Of a DNA stretch of 64,000 nt, positions 59,727 through 64,000 are shown one piece after another. This DNA is from Malurus cyaneus samueli. Its lineage: Eukaryota > Chordata > Aves > Passeriformes > Maluridae. Location of the stretch: assembly GCA_009741485.1 (NCBI GenBank), contig CM019236.1, positions 29,576,232 to 29,640,231 on the forward strand, read 5' to 3'. The translations under genes were made by a program, and so were the position numbers. The notes below the pieces were generated by a model. That model ran no database searches and was not told the origin of the DNA. It saw only the letters and a program-made list of their open reading frames with translations. The first letter of the stretch is position 1. Each line of letters opens with the position of its first letter.

Positions 59727-62700
59727 GACCCACATTTCTGTTTAGTTGTAGATTTTCCTTTTACTTTTTCTTGTCTTCCTTGATACTCAGTTCCAAGGGG
59801 CCTTTACTTTCCTTGTTGCATCCCTGCATTCCTTGTCAATATTCCTATATTCCTGTCATATGGCCTCTCTTTTTCCACACCAAATGTCAATGTTCCTAAG
59901 CAATTATGAACTGAAAATCAATACAGGGCATTCAAATCTGTGCAGACAGAACAGCATTTTGCTGTAGAAAACCGAAGTATACACACTGAGTGTTTTGGTA
60001 ATCAAACCTTATGACGAGAACTATTTTCACAATTTTTCATTGTAACAGAAATACTTAACTCCACAAAATCTGAGGAAAAGACCATTTGAAAAATCCATTA
60101 AAATCACAGTAATTATGTATTTAGGATGTTGCAGCTTTGCATAGAAGCTCAACACAATATGGTTTTATTATTCCTTCTTAGGACTGACAAAAACTTTTAT
60201 TTCACCTAAGAAAACCAATGAAAATTATAATCACTCAAAGCTAGTCAATAATTAACCAATCCCTCTTTCAATGCATTTTGAACAGCTCCTCCTGCTCAAA
60301 CACCCTTTAGGAATCACAGTTTCAGTGTGGTGTCAGTACTGACACAGAGTCATTTTGGAGTTCGGGGTGCAGACCATTCTTGCTAGCAGAAAGAACCACG
60401 CAGACTGAGCCACAAACCATACACACAGATTATTTGTCATCACCAATGCATGAACCCTCAGCACTCATGGCACAACAGGGTTTTGTACCACAGCAGCTTT
60501 TTTCTAGATTGCAATGGGTCTAGCTCCATTTTAAGATCATTGCTTACAATTCAACTTTGTTTTTGCCCTACTAAAGTAACAAAAAAAGCACAAAAACAAG
60601 AAACAGGTCTCTTCCATGTGCATTATTTTGTTACTATTTTCAAGGACTTATAGTATTCCTGTGAAGCAGCAAACTGTACTGAGAACAGAGCTTTCAGCAG
60701 GAAACACAGGACTATTTTATGTGTTACAGAAGAGACCATGTTCTGGATACTTCACCTTTCTCTTGGGGAAGAATATCTTACGTAGCACATGTTAACCTGC
60801 ATGTCTGTGCTCTGTTGTGTCTGAGATGTCTGTCCCAGGCTGGTGATTAAGTCAGTCTATCAACTTGGCTATCACAAAAAGAGTAGAATACAAAAGAAAG
60901 CCAGGCTTTCCAGAAAGCAGACTGAAAAAATACAGATTTCAGGTTTTGTAGGAAGAAAGAGGAAGGACTTCATTCAATATTCATGTCCTTATAACTATAC
61001 TTGTAGGAGAGCAGGGTTGGGTTGGCTCTCCAGAACACTGAGAACAAAAATTTTAATGCTTTTATTTTTAAAAAACTCTCCCATTCTGTACATAATTTTG
61101 TGATTCTAAGAGAAAAGGCATCCTTTAGATTCTCTTTACAATATAAATAGACTTTGGATGACACACATTTCCAGATTTTAATTAATATTATCCAATGCAT
61201 AATATTGACATTAATATTACTGAAAAAAAAATCCTTGCCCAAAGTCAAATATGATGATTGGTAATTGCAGCAACAGGAACAAAACAAAACTAAACATGAG
61301 CCAAGGGGCCTAGGTTTCTGTATGTCAGGAGATTTTGCTATGACAACTATTGTAGCAACATTTCTAAAAAACAGAATGTATCAGCAGAATTTCTTTTGCT
61401 TAAAAGATTAAAAGCCTTCTATAAATGAGGTAAAATATACTGCCAAAGCATTTACTTCTTCAATCTGACCAGCTGTATCTAGAGTCTGTGCCAGCATAGC
61501 CATGGAGACAGCAACTATGTAGTGATGAGAAGTCTAGTATTTGTTCTTCTCATCTCACTATTCACAAGACTGACTACTTCCTAAAAGATATAGGCTTCCT
61601 GACACTGACATTTTAAAATGAAGAGGTAAAATTAAGAATATTCCTATGTTAGCTTCTGAAAAGCACCAAAACTTGCAGAAGAACTGAATATGCTGTTTTT
61701 ATCCGAACTATGTATTTTTCTTGTGCTATCATTGAACAGTAAATTTAATTACCATGTCCTTTATTTCCAGTAGTAATTGCACTCCTCCTGCTGGACAAAC
61801 AGAGGCAACAACCACAATCCATCTTTTTGGCAGGGTATCAGTTGCAGGAACCAAGAACACTATGAAGCAATTCTCTACAGTAAGACATGAAGCTGAAAGA
61901 CTGCATCTCCACATAAACTATTTCCTCTATTACCTTTAAAGCTATGACCTTAACTAGGTATTTTTAATTACAAATTCTGGTTCTTTCTTGACCCTTTCAA
62001 ATAAAAACACAAGTTTTAATTCAGAAATAAATTCTAACATGCTGATCAAATTTTCACAATGCATTAATCAAAACTGTAACAAAATTATTATTTCAAAACA
62101 GCACTAGAAGCAATTTTAATTCTACAGATTCTGTGTTATGGACTACTTTATGTCCAAAGAATAAAAATGTAAATGAAGGCACATTGCCAAAATATTCACA
62201 AGTATTTTTAATGAGCAACAATAAGCTTATTCCAGATGGCTGTTTAGAAAAAAAATTATCCAGTTCTTTGAATCTGTGCTAAACACTAGTCCCTCTCAAT
62301 TCACAAAATGTAGCTCAAAAAGAAAGCTCTCAGTTACAGCAAAATTTCAACAAAGAATACTGCTTTTGTGAAAGGCTAAAGGTACTGCACTCCTTGGAAT
62401 GCTCTGGTACTTCCATTTTAATTGATACATAAAGATAAAAACAATCTTGCAAGATGTTTGCCTAAAACCCTAACTTACTACGCCAATCTTCTCACTGGTC
62501 CTATTCATTTAGTGTCAAAAATTCATAGTTCTGACAAATTATTCCATGGCACAAAGCTCTGCGGCACTACATCCTTAGCAACATTTCAAAAAATCAGCTT
62601 CATGAGACTCTGGTGTCATCTTCCAGGCAGATATATTGACTAGGCATGCCAACAAACTATTTTTAATTTTCCCTCCTTCAGTTTGTGCCCTCCAATTCTG

Positions 62701-64000
62701 CAGCTGAAAAGCTGAGAAAGCTAAATACTATTCAGTGTTACACTATACTTAACAGAGGTCTGAACAGACCAGATCTGCAGTGTCTACTGTTTTCCTATAT
62801 CATATAAACATATTTTTCTCTCTGGGGCATAGCATACTGTATACTCCAACACAGATGCACTTTTTAAAAGTATCATTTGAAGTGCCCACATATGCAAATT
62901 GTTTAAGCCAAAAAAACAACAGGCAAAACTAAACAAAGTACTCAAATTACTTTCACAACTCTCTATAAACTTAGGCAACCAAACACAGGAACCTGATCCA
63001 CTCTTCAGGCAAACACATTAAAATGGGTTTAAATAATTGCTGCACATGAATTGTGCCTCCTAACCCGCCATCTGTGAAATGGTAGATATTAAAAGCAGGC
63101 CTCTCTCCAAAGACTTCAAATGAATCCAGTTATACCAGCAATATACATATTCATACTCATTTTATGAACTGTCATCATTAATAACTATTTATTATTACCT
63201 ATTTAGAAATTGTAAAACATCTGAGGTGAACATGATTTCCCTTTCCCTCTCTTGAACAGACCACCTCCAAGCAAATTATTTGGTTACCTTTCATACTCCT
63301 TTTAAAAAGCAAGGCTAATGGACAGAACTTTGGCTCGTTACCTAACACAGTGCAACTACAAAAAGTCATAGCATTCAGGGAACTCTCACAATAAAAAGGA
63401 AATACTCTAACATGACATTACACAATTAGAAGCTTACAAATCTGTTTCAGTGCTTACAGAAAGATGCTCCAAGTAGGCAACAAATTATTTTCTGTTCTGT
63501 ATTTCTAGAGTCCCTTTAATGATTTAAATGGAAGTATTGATATAAATGGGAAAAAATAATTAAAATCCTTTAGAATACATGTTTTTTTAAGGAAGATTTA
63601 CAAAAATACTCAATTTTGGGACATTTTATATAATAGAAAGTTGGTATCTATGAATTTGAATATGACACTGTTATCAGTTTTGGATTATCCAAGAATACAT
63701 TCTTCCCACATTTTCAGCTATTCTTTGTCAGATCATCTTCACTTGTACTTTTAAGGAAACATCACATGTACTTGAGACTGATACAGGACTAAATAAGAAG
63801 CTTGGAAGACTGCCCCATCCTTTTTCAGAAGTACAACTCATCACAAAGCAAAATTCTTATATAAGGTAGGATAAAAAATCATATGACCAACTTCAGTTGT
63901 TCAAACAGATGGGAAATGGGACTTGCCTCACCTACAATGAAAGGTCAGGCTCCAGCAGCCTTGAAAGATGACTATGACATCACCAGTAGGGTGTATGCCA
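59727..64000. other. Single-copy AT-rich interval
   Basis: Clean AT-rich sequence with no further recognised transposon or RNA gene. One plus-strand splice-flanked frame at 61,771-61,879 is listed separately. Other open frames are short and lack splice context. Confidence 0.55.
61771..61879 (+). CDS. Candidate plus-strand exon, unrecognised
   Basis: 109 bases, phase 2 to 0, between an acceptor (CATGTCCTTTATTTCCAG) and a strong donor (ACA then GTAAGACAT). The 36 codons include SNCTPPAGQTEATTTIHLF, with a possible N-glycosylation sequon (NCT), and end KNTMKQFST. The strand is opposite to the candidate exons at 49.7-56.5 kb, so it would belong to another gene. No partner exon was found. Chance remains possible. 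Confidence 0.3.

Overview
The window looks like nuclear DNA of a bird, not a microbial or viral replicon. It is AT-rich and has no dense coding. At 58.35-59.73 kb there are two truncated minus-strand copies of a CR1-type LINE, the typical avian retrotransposon. At 5.6-6.9 kb and 24.3-24.9 kb there are solitary LTRs that resemble abundant avian endogenous-retrovirus (ERVL-like) LTRs. All family names rest on remembered consensus features, not on a search.

The main structural fact is that much of the window repeats itself, with indel-rich copies suggesting assembly artefact. (1) 2,992-13,549 is repeated at 13,703-24,300; the copies meet at a 25-N gap (13,678-13,702). The second copy has hundreds of one-base losses and a patch that can hardly be aligned. 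(2) 26.1-37.2 kb is a scrambled repeat of one locus. It consists of a GC-rich minisatellite (32.9-33.65 kb, degraded copy 26.1-27.5 kb), a spacer (33.65-35.4 kb, degraded and G/T-swamped copy 27.5-30.9 kb), and two blocks called here A and B (A 31,417-32,465; B 32,470-32,920; copies at 35,420-37,190 and 30,900-31,410). (3) About 37.2-43.3 kb is repeated at about 43.33-48.87 kb. The simplest reading is a draft assembly whose gaps were extended from both sides with unpolished long reads, leaving false duplications. A true segmental duplication cannot be excluded from sequence alone.

The cleaner single-copy parts are 1-2,991, 24.9-25.95 kb and 48.9-64 kb. In the last of these, both strands were read for splice signals. 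On the minus strand there is a phase-compatible chain of seven short candidate exons (53,970 down to 49,700). A strong isolated candidate at 56,391-56,507 encodes a membrane-segment-like peptide. A candidate plus-strand exon lies at 61,771-61,879. None was recognised as a named gene, and short exons called by eye are easily false, so confidences are low to moderate.

No tRNA, rRNA, CRISPR array, operon or complete protein gene was found. The best leads for new biology are the unnamed minus-strand gene and a GC-rich minisatellite with a near-consensus CTCF-like site beside it. The rest of the unusual structure is best explained by assembly history.
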